Shown here piece by piece: positions 1-6,320 of a DNA stretch of 10,239 nucleotides; position 1 is the first letter of the stretch; each line of letters begins with the position of its first letter. A program made the translations under genes and the position numbers. Below the pieces are notes generated by a model. The model worked only from the letters and a program-made list of their open reading frames with translations, did not search any database and had not been told where the DNA came from. Origin of the DNA: Falsiroseomonas sp038250135 (GTDB lineage: Bacteria > Pseudomonadota > Alphaproteobacteria > Acetobacterales > Acetobacteraceae); assembly GCA_038250135.1 (NCBI GenBank), contig JBBSCP010000158.1, positions 1 through 10,239 of the forward strand. Direction: 5' to 3'.

Positions 1-191
1 TGGCGGTTGGCGATGCTCGGCGCGGCGGTGGCCCCGCGCCCGGGCCGGGGCCCGGGCCACCCGCCGGGCGGCGGCCCGCCGGGGGGAGGGGGTCGAGCGA
101 GCCGGGGCACGGAAGGACGGCGCAGGGGGGGGGGGCGCGGCCCCGGCCCGGGGCGCGCCCCCACCGCCGCGCCGAGCATCGCCAACCGCCA
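1..191. repeat. Large inverted repeat with G/C-only loop
   Basis: Positions 1-31 are an exact reverse complement of positions 161-191. The pairing continues inward less perfectly: after a three-base mismatch, about 35-50 pairs with about 141-157 with one single-base indel. The interior (about 51-140) is almost pure G and C, includes an unbroken run of 12 G starting near 126, and is not itself symmetric. The left arm begins at base 1, so the repeat could extend beyond the window. It contains no credible gene: the open frame through it is explained by lack of A/T. It could be a real strong cruciform or hairpin, but a fold-back or low-quality artefact at a contig end is at least as likely. Confidence 0.85.
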
Positions 192-392
192 GTCGCTTGC
201 GTACGGCCATCGAAACCCGCCCCCAACGAACGACATGGGAGAGTCCATGATGGTTCTGTTTCGCCGCCTCGCCTTGCCGGCTTGATCAAGGATGGCGTGC
301 GGCGCCTGCGCGGCGGCAGCACCGCGACGCGGGGCCTGCAGGCGGAACCCGCAGGCGCCAGTGTGCTGCCGATGCGCAACGGTGGCGCATCC
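192..392 (+). other. Gene-free leader region upstream of livG
   Basis: I find no supportable gene here. A 12-codon frame starts at tandem ATGs (247 and 250), preceded by GGGAGA, a fair ribosome binding site, and ends at TGA 283-285. Its predicted peptide is MMVLFRRLALPA, which looks like the start of a signal peptide cut short, or a chance leader peptide. Further on, GGCGCCTGCG at 301-310 is the exact reverse complement of 350-359, with CCTGCAGG inside the loop, so the transcript leader of livG may be structured. The livG frame stays open upstream to a TTG at 282, but those 37 extra codons look unlike a LivG N-terminus. Confidence 0.4.
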
Positions 393-1253
393 ATGTCCTC
401 CCCGTTGGCGCCCCCGGGCACGCCGATCCAGCCGCTGCTGCTGGCCGAGGGCGTGAGCAAGGCCTATGGCGGCGTCCGGCCCGCGCAGGATGTGTCATTC
501 TCCCTGACCGCCGGCCGCATCCACGCGCTGATCGGCCCGAACGGTGCGGGCAAGACGACAATGATCAACATGCTGTCAGGCATCGTGCGCCCGGATGCAG
601 GGCGCTTGCTGTTCCGCGGCCAGCCGATGCAGCGCCTGCCGCCGCACACCATCTGCCGACTCGGCATCGCGCGCACCTTCCAGAACCTGCGGCTGTTTCG
701 CGATCTGTCGGTGCTGGACAATGTGCTTCTGGGCCGCCACGGCCGCATGCGTAACGGCTTCCTCGTCTCGCTCCTGGGCCTTCCCGTGGCGCGGCGGGAG
801 GAGCGGTTGGCACGGGAGCGCGCGGTGGCGGTTCTCGGCTTCGTCGGCATGTCGCAGTTGGCGGAGCTGCCGGCGGGAAGCCTGCCCTACGGCTTGCAAC
901 GCCGCGTCGAGCTCGCCCGCGCCCTGGCCACCGAGCCCGAGCTGCTGCTGCTGGACGAGCCCGCCGCAGGGCTGAACCCGCAGGAGACGGCGGAGCTCGG
1001 CCAGCTCCTGCTGCGCATCCGCGACCAGGGCATCACCATCCTGCTGGTGGAGCACCACATGGATCTTGTGATGGCCATCTGCGACCACGTCGTGGTGCTG
1101 GACTATGGCGAGAAGATCGCAGAGGGCAGCCCGGCTGGGGTGCAGGCGGACCCGCGCGTTCTGGAGGCCTATCTCGGCGCGCCCGACCCCGAGGACACCC
1201 CGGAAGGCGTCCCTGATGGTGCTGCCGCGCAGCACGCGGCTGCGGGGGGCTGA
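393..1253 (+). CDS. livG: Branched-chain amino acid ABC transporter ATP-binding protein LivG
   Basis: This is one of the two cytoplasmic ATPases that drive a high-affinity branched-chain-amino-acid-type (HAAT) importer; the substrate may be an amino acid, amide or other small carboxylate. From the ATG at 393 it has 286 residues, slightly longer than a usual LivG (about 255-260) because of N- and C-terminal tails. Walker A GPNGAGKT lies at about 48-55, ARTFQN with the Q-loop at 93-98, signature YGLQRRVELARAL at about 166-178, Walker B LLLLDEP at 184-190 and the H-loop His in VEHHMD at about 221. RTFQN and the YG-Q-R signature are LivG-like rather than LivF-like. In-frame starts at 372 (ATG) and 282 (TTG) exist, but homology begins only about 15 residues after 393. 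No strong ribosome binding site is seen. livF follows after 3 nt. No permease or binding-protein gene lies upstream in the window. Confidence 0.9.
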   Translation: MSSPLAPPGTPIQPLLLAEGVSKAYGGVRPAQDVSFSLTAGRIHALIGPNGAGKTTMINMLSGIVRPDAGRLLFRGQPMQRLPPHTICRLGIARTFQNLRLFRDLSVLDNVLLGRHGRMRNGFLVSLLGLPVARREERLARERAVAVLGFVGMSQLAELPAGSLPYGLQRRVELARALATEPELLLLDEPAAGLNPQETAELGQLLLRIRDQGITILLVEHHMDLVMAICDHVVVLDYGEKIAEGSPAGVQADPRVLEAYLGAPDPEDTPEGVPDGAAAQHAAAGG

Positions 1254-1256
1254 GCG

Positions 1257-1991
1257 ATGCCGATGCCGATGCTGGAACTGGAGGGCGTGAGCCTTTCCTA
1301 CGGCGCCATCCGCGCGGTGACGGACGCCTCCATCGCCGTGCAGCAGGGCCAGGTCGTCGCCATCGTCGGCGCCAATGGCGCGGGCAAGACGACGCTGCTG
1401 AAGGCGGTGGCCGGGCTCATGCCGCTCTCTGCCGGCCGCGTGCGCTTCGAGGGGGAGGACATCTCCCGCACCGCGCCACACCGCCGCGTGGCCGCGGGCA
1501 TCGCGCTCTCGCCCGAAGGAAGGCAGGTCTTCCCGGACCAGAGCGTGCGCGACAACCTCGTGCTTGGCGCCTGGTCGCGCCGGCTGGACGCAGCCACGCT
1601 GGAGGCCGAGATCGAGGCGAAGTTCGAGATCTTCCCGCGGCTGCGCGAGCGCCAGACGCAGATCGCCGTGACTCTTTCCGGCGGCGAGCAGCAGATGGTG
1701 GCCATCGCGCGCGCGCTGATGAGCGCGCCGCGCCTGCTGCTGCTGGACGAACCCTCGCTTGGCCTCGCGCCGCTGATCGTGCGGGAAATCTTCGCCACCA
1801 TCCGCCGGCTGCGGGAGCGCGGCGTGACCGTGCTTCTGGTGGAACAGATGGCGAACCTTGCCCTCGGTGTCGCCGATCGCGCTTATGTGCTGGAAACCGG
1901 GCGCGTCACCCTATCTGGTACGGGGCAGGAATTGCTGCGCCACCCGAAGGTGCGCGCGGCCTATCTCGGGGGTGTTCATGGCAGCGGGTGA
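1257..1991 (+). CDS. livF: Branched-chain amino acid ABC transporter ATP-binding protein LivF
   Basis: This is the second ATPase of the same importer, expected to pair with LivG on the inner face of the membrane. It has 244 residues from the ATG at 1257; ATGs at 1263 and 1269 are also in frame (N-terminus MPMPMLELEG), so the true start may be up to 4 codons later. Walker A GANGAGKT is at 38-45, the LivF-typical stretch PEGRQVFPDQSVRDNL at 86-101, signature LSGGEQQ at 140-146 and Walker B LLLLDEPSLGL at 160-170. The H-loop position reads VEQ (about 195-197), with Gln in place of His, which is normal for LivF. The gene starts 3 nt after livG stops, and its end overlaps the next gene by 14 nt, so the three are probably one transcript. 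Confidence 0.93.
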   Translation: MPMPMLELEGVSLSYGAIRAVTDASIAVQQGQVVAIVGANGAGKTTLLKAVAGLMPLSAGRVRFEGEDISRTAPHRRVAAGIALSPEGRQVFPDQSVRDNLVLGAWSRRLDAATLEAEIEAKFEIFPRLRERQTQIAVTLSGGEQQMVAIARALMSAPRLLLLDEPSLGLAPLIVREIFATIRRLRERGVTVLLVEQMANLALGVADRAYVLETGRVTLSGTGQELLRHPKVRAAYLGGVHGSG

Positions 1992-2853
1992 CGGCCCAGG
2001 AAACGTGACCGCCAACGTGAATGGCGAGGTGGCCGGCCGCGGCGTCCAATCCATCGAGGTCGGCGGCCGTCTGCTGGCTGTGATGGTGGAGTCCGGGCGG
2101 CCGATGATGCTGCGCGACATCGCCGGTGGCGCCGATGTCACGCCGGCCCAGGCACACGCCTACCTCGTCAGCTTCCGCAAGCTCGGCATGGTGGAGCAGG
2201 ACACGGCGACCGGCCGCTACCAGCTTGGTTCCTTCGCCCTGCAGCTAGGCCTCGCCCGGATGCGCGCCTTCAACCCGCTGCGCTTCGCGGGCGAAGCCGC
2301 GGTGCAGCTCTCGGCCGAACTCGGCCTGATGGTGACGCTGACCGTCTGGGGCAGCTTCGGCCCCACCATCGTGCAGGTGCATGAGGCGGCGGATCAAGTG
2401 CATGTGAACCTCCGCGCCGGCGCGGTCTACTCGCTGAGCGGCACGGCGACCGGGCGCGTCTTCGGCGCCTTCATGCCCGCAACGGCCCTGGCCCCGCGGC
2501 TCGAGGAGGAGCTGGCCGAGGGCTCCCGCCGGCAGCGCATTGGCGCCCTGGCGACGCGTGAGCGCTTCGATCTGGAAGTCGCGCTGGTGCGGCGGCAGGG
2601 CTATGCCGTGGCGGAGGGAAGCCCCATCCCCGGGATCAACGGGCTCGCCGGGCCGGTCTTCGACCACACTGGGCAGTTGCAGGTGGTGATCACCCTGATC
2701 GGCCCGACTGGCGTGGTGAGCACCACGACGGCAAGCCCGCAGATCGCCGCCCTGCTCGACTTCACGCAGCGCCTCTCGGCACAGCTCGGCCATCGGCCTG
2801 AGCCGCCGGGGGATAACGTCGTCGCGGTCCAGCCGCGCCGCAAACGCGCGTGA
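1978..2853 (+). CDS. IclR-family transcriptional regulator
   Basis: This is a 291-residue DNA-binding regulator. After a tail of about 20 residues comes a winged helix-turn-helix (about 22-75; VQSIEVGGRLLAVMVESGRP, then MLRDIA and a YLVSFRKLGMVEQD recognition region), followed by GRYQLGSFALQLG, typical of the linker of IclR proteins. The C-terminal effector domain (about 90-265) has the expected LTVWGSFGPTIVQVHE, GTATGRVFGAF and GYAVAEGSPIPGINGLAGPVFDHTG segments. The ATG at 1978 lies inside the last codons of livF in another reading frame, giving a 14-nt overlap; the frame is open further upstream to 1858, but that part is a shadow of livF. Co-transcription with livGF suggests it controls this uptake unit or the pathway for its substrate, but no operator or ligand can be named. 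It ends in a basic tail (PRRKRA). Confidence 0.9.
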   Translation: MAAGDGPGNVTANVNGEVAGRGVQSIEVGGRLLAVMVESGRPMMLRDIAGGADVTPAQAHAYLVSFRKLGMVEQDTATGRYQLGSFALQLGLARMRAFNPLRFAGEAAVQLSAELGLMVTLTVWGSFGPTIVQVHEAADQVHVNLRAGAVYSLSGTATGRVFGAFMPATALAPRLEEELAEGSRRQRIGALATRERFDLEVALVRRQGYAVAEGSPIPGINGLAGPVFDHTGQLQVVITLIGPTGVVSTTTASPQIAALLDFTQRLSAQLGHRPEPPGDNVVAVQPRRKRA

Positions 2854-2885
2854 CTGGCGCGGCATGCTACTGCACTTTCCGCTTA

Positions 2886-2898
2886 CACTGAATCAGTG
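2886..2898. repeat. 13-bp palindrome CACTGAATCAGTG
   Basis: This is a perfect 6-bp arm palindrome around a single central A, in a locally AT-richer strip between the IclR gene and the transposase remnant. No T-run follows on either strand, so it is a poor rho-independent terminator. It could be a protein-binding site or part of an element end; I cannot assign it. Confidence 0.35.
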
Positions 2899-2931
2899 CG
2901 AGCGGATTTCGTGGCGTAGATTCAATGGTTT

Positions 2932-3609
2932 CTAGACCACGAGAGTAATTGCTCGCCCCGGTAGTGCGATAGCCTGGTTGGCTGGCCGCGCGGCGAGGGC
3001 GCTGCGGAGGCTGTCGAGGACGAAGCGGCGGTTGGCCTTGGCGGTGCTGACGACGAAGCGGCAGGCGGCGTAGGTCTGGGCGCCCCACTCGGATCGGTAG
3101 CCGTAGGTCAGCTTGCGGAAGATGGCGCTGGGGCGGAGCGCGCGCTCGGAGACGTTGTTGGTGGCGGGCACGGCGCGGTCCGTGACAAAGACGAACAGGT
3201 GCGCGCGGTCGCGGGCGATGCGGCGACGCAGCCGCTTGGCCACCTCGCCGCGGCGCGGCAGCGCCAGCGCGCGGTCGAGCCTGCGGTCGAGCCTGCGGTC
3301 GAGACTGGGGTCGATATCGGCGCGATACTGCGCCAGCGTGGTATCGCGCAGCGTCTCGCGTCGTCGCCCGATGGCGATGGCACGCAGCAGCAGCCACTTC
3401 AGCGCCATCCAGAAGCCCTCGTCGCCGCAGTCGATGGCGTCTGGGGTGTCGCGCAGCAGGGCTGATCTGCATGCCACACGGATCGACGCCTTGGCCGGCG
3501 CTAAGTTGGGCGTGATGACGGGCGCTGATTCTCTCACCATGCGGCACATTCCCGGCTCCCATCGAGCAAGAGCCTGCGCGGGTTCGCGAAATACACCAGC
3601 GCGTCTCAA
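2932..3609 (-). pseudogene. IS66-family transposase, C-terminal remnant
   Basis: The minus-strand frame of 225 residues carries a clear IS66-type transposase C-terminus: LLRDTPDAIDCGD (about 51-63), LLLRAIAIGRRRETL (73-87), HLFVFVTDRAVPATNNVSERALRPS (about 137-161), IFRKLTYGYRSEWGAQTYAACRFVVSTAKANRR (163-195). The Glu in the NNxSER motif is, in this family, the last residue of the DDE triad. The N-terminal zinc finger and the two catalytic Asp segments are absent. Homology stops around residue 43-50, where family members usually read VCLAHLLRD and this copy reads VACRSALLRD; residues 1-42 do not look like IS66. No tnpA or tnpB accessory genes and no confident terminal repeats are found. It is a decayed fragment, unlikely to make active transposase. 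Confidence 0.85.
3271..3306 (-). repeat. 12-bp tandem repeat, three copies, in transposase remnant
   Basis: The unit GCGGTCGAGCCT (+ strand) occurs at 3271-3282 and 3283-3294, and with one change (A for C) at 3295-3306. In the transposase frame it encodes a repeated LDRR/LDRA motif (about residues 103-114) where IS66 relatives usually have one DRRLD segment. The 12-bp period keeps frame, so it is a slippage expansion that did not by itself break the gene. Confidence 0.75.
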
Positions 3610-3663
3610 AAAGCGGACGATGGAATGCCTTGCCGGCCTGCGATGACGCAGGCAGAAAAGCCG

Positions 3664-4335
3664 ATGCCCGCGCCGAAGCTGCTACTTCTGGATTTTGATG
3701 GCACGCTCGCCGATAGCCGCGCTTGGGCGCTCGAAGCGGTGAACGCGGCCGCGCCGCGTTTCGGCTATGCGCCGCTCTCGGCCGATCAGGCGGAGGTCTT
3801 GCGCGGCCAGGGCACGGTGGCGGTACTGCGAGCGATCGGCCTGCGTCCCTGGCAGATCCCGCGCCTCGCCGCGCACCTGCGCGAAGCCGCGAGCGCGGCG
3901 CCGCCGCCGGCGCTGTTTCCGGGCGTCGTCGAATTGCTGAAGGCACTCCAGGCGAGTGGGATTCGCCTTGCCCTCGTCACTTCCAACAGCGAGGCGAATG
4001 TGCGGCGTGCCCTAGGGCCCACGCAGGCCGAACGGATCGCCTACTGGGCCGGCGATGCCGCGCTCCTCGGCAAGGCGCGGAAATTCCGCACCGTGCTGCG
4101 CCACGCCGGCTGCAGACCGGCCGAAGCCTTCGCCATCGGCGACGAGACCCGCGACATCGCCGCCGCGCGGGCCGTGGGTATCGCGGTTGGTGCGGTTATC
4201 TGGGGCTACGCTACCGCCGAGGCGCTGGCGGCGGCGCAGCCCGACGCCTTGTTCACGACGATGGCGGAGATCGCCGCCTTCTTCGGCCTTCAGCCGATCC
4301 GCGCCGCCCCGGCCGGCGATACCCATGCGAGCTGA
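3664..4335 (+). CDS. HAD-superfamily phosphatase, phosphoglycolate-phosphatase-like
   Basis: This is a haloacid-dehalogenase-type hydrolase, probably a small-molecule phosphatase. From the ATG at 3664 it has 223 residues. Motif I DFDGTLADS (nucleophile D10, acid/base D12), motif II LVTSNS (about 104-109), a lysine-containing motif III in GKARKF (136-141) and motif IV IGDETRDIAAARAVG (158-172) are all present, with an alpha-helical cap at about 20-85. Earlier in-frame ATGs at 3625 and 3643 are possible; 3664 gives the most typical distance to motif I, and AGG at 3650-3652 is a weak ribosome binding site. It converges on phnM, overlapping its 3' end by 46 nt. It lacks the DxAGT-type motif of phosphonoacetaldehyde hydrolase (PhnX). 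A role in dephosphorylating sugar phosphates from the C-P lyase pathway is possible but only inferred from position. Confidence 0.82.
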   Translation: MPAPKLLLLDFDGTLADSRAWALEAVNAAAPRFGYAPLSADQAEVLRGQGTVAVLRAIGLRPWQIPRLAAHLREAASAAPPPALFPGVVELLKALQASGIRLALVTSNSEANVRRALGPTQAERIAYWAGDAALLGKARKFRTVLRHAGCRPAEAFAIGDETRDIAAARAVGIAVGAVIWGYATAEALAAAQPDALFTTMAEIAAFFGLQPIRAAPAGDTHAS

Positions 4336-5429
4336 CCGGCGGCGAAACTCGCCACCGGCGCGCGGCGCTCAGGATCAACCACGACGATATCGCCGCGCAG
4401 CCCCGGCGCGATGCGCCCCCGATCGGTGAGCCCGACCGCGCGTGCCGGATTCTCGGCGACCAGCGCCCAGGCCGCACCGAAGCCCAATACGCCGCGCGAG
4501 GCCATGACGAAGGCGGCCTCCAGCATCGCGGGCCAAAAATAGTCGCTGGCGAGCACGGTCACGAGTCCACGCTCGGCCAGCGGCGCGGCGGCGGACCAGC
4601 CCATGTGGCTGCCACCGCGCACCACGTTCGGCGCGCCCATCACCACGGCCTCATCGCGCGCGCGCGCCGCCTCGGCCACCGCCTCGGACATCGGAAATTC
4701 GCAGATGCGCGCGCCAAGATCGCGAAAGGCCACGCGGATTTCGGGACTCGAATCATCATGGCTGAGCATGGGAATGCCCGCAGCGCGCGCCGCCGCGGCG
4801 AGGCGGGCCTGTGCCGCCGGTACTTCGTCGCGCCGCGCGAAGACGCGATGCGCGAGAGCGACGAAGTCGTCCGTCGCCATGCCGGCGCGCGCGGCGTATT
4901 TCGCGGCCTCGGCCGGCTTCGCGATGCGCTTGACGATGCCCGGCGTATGGTCGTTATAGGCCAGCAGGGCGACGCGGCCGGCGGCGATGTCGCCCAGCAC
5001 TTCGTCGAGTGCATCGAGGTTGTCGGCCTCGAAGCGGCAATGGATACGCAGATCGCAGCCGGCCTGTGCGCGCGCTGCCTCGATGGCGGCGAGCGTCGCG
5101 CGCCAGGCTTCGATGCCGCGCAGCCCCGGCTCCCAGGATAGCGTCACGCCCAGAAAGGCCGTGGTGATGCCGGCGGCCAGCAGCTGCGCGGCGGAGTCGC
5201 GCATGGCGAGGCTGGCCGGGAAGCCGATGCCGGGGCGCGGCTGCATCTGGCGTTCATGCGCATCACCATGGATATCGACCAGGCCCGGCAATACCATCAG
5301 ACCACGCGCATCGAAGCGCGCGGCGCCTGGCACGGGCCTCGGCGCGATGATGCCGCCGGAAAGCGCAACATCGCCCGGCGAAGGGGCGCCTTCACGTAGC
5401 GTCTCGCCGCCCGCAATCAGCCAATCCAT
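4290..5429 (-). CDS. phnM: Alpha-D-ribose 1-methylphosphonate 5-triphosphate diphosphatase PhnM
   Basis: This is an amidohydrolase-fold metal enzyme that, in the known pathway, cleaves pyrophosphate from ribose 1-phosphonate 5-triphosphate to give the substrate of PhnJ. It has 379 residues, matching E. coli PhnM (about 378). Features visible are GLVDIHGDAHERQMQPRPG (49-67, with the HxD metal-binding element H54/D56), GITTAFLGVTLSWEPGLRG, LAYNDHTPG, MLSHDDSS, GAPNVVRGGSHMGW, LASDYFWPAML and a C-terminal GRIAPGLRGDIVVVD. The HGDAxERQ version of the first motif is common in alphaproteobacterial copies and differs from the E. coli wording, so a PhnM paralogue is not excluded. The ATG at 5429 was chosen because it follows the phnF stop by 5 nt; the frame stays open upstream inside phnF, but that is a shadow. 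Probably co-transcribed with phnF. Confidence 0.88.
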   Translation of the reverse strand: MDWLIAGGETLREGAPSPGDVALSGGIIAPRPVPGAARFDARGLMVLPGLVDIHGDAHERQMQPRPGIGFPASLAMRDSAAQLLAAGITTAFLGVTLSWEPGLRGIEAWRATLAAIEAARAQAGCDLRIHCRFEADNLDALDEVLGDIAAGRVALLAYNDHTPGIVKRIAKPAEAAKYAARAGMATDDFVALAHRVFARRDEVPAAQARLAAAARAAGIPMLSHDDSSPEIRVAFRDLGARICEFPMSEAVAEAARARDEAVVMGAPNVVRGGSHMGWSAAAPLAERGLVTVLASDYFWPAMLEAAFVMASRGVLGFGAAWALVAENPARAVGLTDRGRIAPGLRGDIVVVDPERRAPVASFAAGQLAWVSPAGAARIG

Positions 5430-5434
5430 CCGGC

Positions 5435-6172
5435 TCACGACTCCACGACGAGTTGTACGCGCCCGGCGGCGTAGCGGCCGATCGTGACATCCACCACCTC
5501 CCCTTCCGGGTCGGTGTTCACGGCCTCGGCCACCAGCACGGGGCGGTTGCGCGATTGCTGCAGGATCTCCGCCTCCTCCGCCGTCGGCAGGCGCGCGGTG
5601 ACGCGCGTGACGCGGCGGCGATAATCCGGCACGCCACAAGCGGCCAACGCCGCGGTGATCGAGGCATCCGCCGCCAGCAGCGCTGGCAGCCTCGCGAATC
5701 GCACGGCCGGGAAATGGTGCGAGCCGATAACGATGGGCCGGCCGTCGGCAAGCGCGAGGCGTTCCACCTGAATCACCGCGCGTCCGCGCCGGATGCCCAG
5801 CGCCTCCGCGAGGCTCGCCTCCGCCGCGATCTCAGCGATCCGCAGGATGCGCCCCGCTGGCTCGCGATTCTGCCGGCGGATGTTCTCGCTGAAGCGCGTG
5901 CGGGGGCCGAGCGTATAGTCCAGCACATCCTCCGCCACGAAACTGCCGCGGCCCTGTTCGATGCGGATCAGGCCGCGGCCCTCAAGTTCCTCCATCGCGC
6001 GACGCACGGTGTGGCGGTTGACGGCGAAGCGGGCGGAAAGCTCCGCCTCGGTCGGCAGGCGGTCGCCGGGGCCGTGGCCGCCGCCCGCGATCTCGCGCTC
6101 CATCTCGCTCGCGATCTGCCGCCAGAGCGAAACCCCCTGCCCGCGAGCGAGGCTCGTGGTGCGGGTACTCAT
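5435..6172 (-). CDS. phnF: Phosphonate metabolism transcriptional regulator PhnF (GntR/HutC family)
   Basis: This 245-residue regulator has an N-terminal GntR winged helix (about 14-80: LWRQIASEMEREI, GDRLPTEAELSARFAVNRHTVRRAMEELEGRGLIRIEQGRGSFV) and a C-terminal UTRA effector domain (about 95-240; RFSENIRRQNREPAGRIL, GRPIVIGSHHFPAVRF, PTAEEAEILQQSRNRPVLVAEAVN). Length and the YTLGPRTRFSENI stretch agree with PhnF, the repressor of C-P lyase genes. It lies head to head with phnG across a 148-bp gap and just upstream of phnM, so it is placed to control both arms and itself. The effector is unknown from sequence. The start at 6172 (MSTRTTSLARG) has only a weak ribosome binding site, but sits at the usual distance from the helix-turn-helix. 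Confidence 0.9.
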   Translation of the reverse strand: MSTRTTSLARGQGVSLWRQIASEMEREIAGGGHGPGDRLPTEAELSARFAVNRHTVRRAMEELEGRGLIRIEQGRGSFVAEDVLDYTLGPRTRFSENIRRQNREPAGRILRIAEIAAEASLAEALGIRRGRAVIQVERLALADGRPIVIGSHHFPAVRFARLPALLAADASITAALAACGVPDYRRRVTRVTARLPTAEEAEILQQSRNRPVLVAEAVNTDPEGEVVDVTIGRYAAGRVQLVVES

Positions 6173-6249
6173 GGCGGAGCTGATCTCATGGTCACCGCAT
6201 CCGTCATGGAAAATTCAACCTCGTCGTGGCGCTGGCGTGTCAGTTTCAC

Positions 6250-6286
6250 TTGACCTTAGCGGAGCGGATGACTAGTCGTCTACATC
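6250..6286 (+). promoter_or_regulatory. Candidate phnG promoter and PhnF operator
   Basis: TTGACC at 6250-6255 resembles a sigma-70 -35 box; a -10 would fall near 6273, where TAGTCG is a poor match. Overlapping that position are a perfect 8-bp palindrome GACTAGTC (6270-6277) and GTCTACAT (6278-6285), which fits the GTnTAnAC pattern of HutC-type GntR operators except at its last base. The overlap would let PhnF block the promoter. This is inference from pattern and position. Confidence 0.4.
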
Positions 6287-6320
6287 TATTCAAGCCCTCG
6301 GACCGGACAGATCCACGCCC

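Larger units (their letters stand above)
2854..3663. mobile_element. IS66-type element remnant between two gene units
   Basis: This 810-bp gap between the IclR gene and the HAD gene contains only the truncated transposase and flanking debris. GTAAGCGG, which resembles the usual 5' end of IS66 elements, occurs on the minus strand near 2878-2885, but it points away from the transposase and so does not mark its end. Element limits are therefore unresolved; the span given is the gap between intact genes, not measured ends. Confidence 0.55.

Noticed and set aside
1..191. Covalently closed hairpin telomere of a linear replicon
   Set aside because: Such ends give a continuous near-perfect palindrome at the centre; here the central 90 bases are not symmetric.
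7..285. Open frame of 92 codons through the first 285 bases
   Set aside because: It runs through the G/C-only inverted repeat, where stops are rare by composition; the peptide is low-complexity Gly/Arg/Pro with no recognisable domain.
576..1481. Long minus-strand open frame opposite livG and livF
   Set aside because: It is a composition shadow: His/Arg/Gln-rich with no domain, lying opposite two well-supported ATPase genes.
2878..2885. GTAAGCGG as the terminal repeat of the IS66 remnant
   Set aside because: On the minus strand it reads outward from the transposase, the opposite of what an element end requires.
2867..3946. Minus-strand frame of 359 codons overlapping the transposase and the HAD gene
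   Set aside because: Arg/Pro/Ala-rich translation in another frame of the transposase remnant; the IS66 motifs are in the 2932-3609 frame.
3664..4335. HAD gene as phosphonoacetaldehyde hydrolase (phnX)
   Set aside because: Motif I is DFDGTLADS, not the DxAGT form of PhnX, and the PhnX cap lysine context is not seen.
3723..5141. Plus-strand frame of 472 codons opposite phnM
   Set aside because: Runs antisense to phnM and out of frame over the HAD gene; the protein is Arg-rich with no motif.
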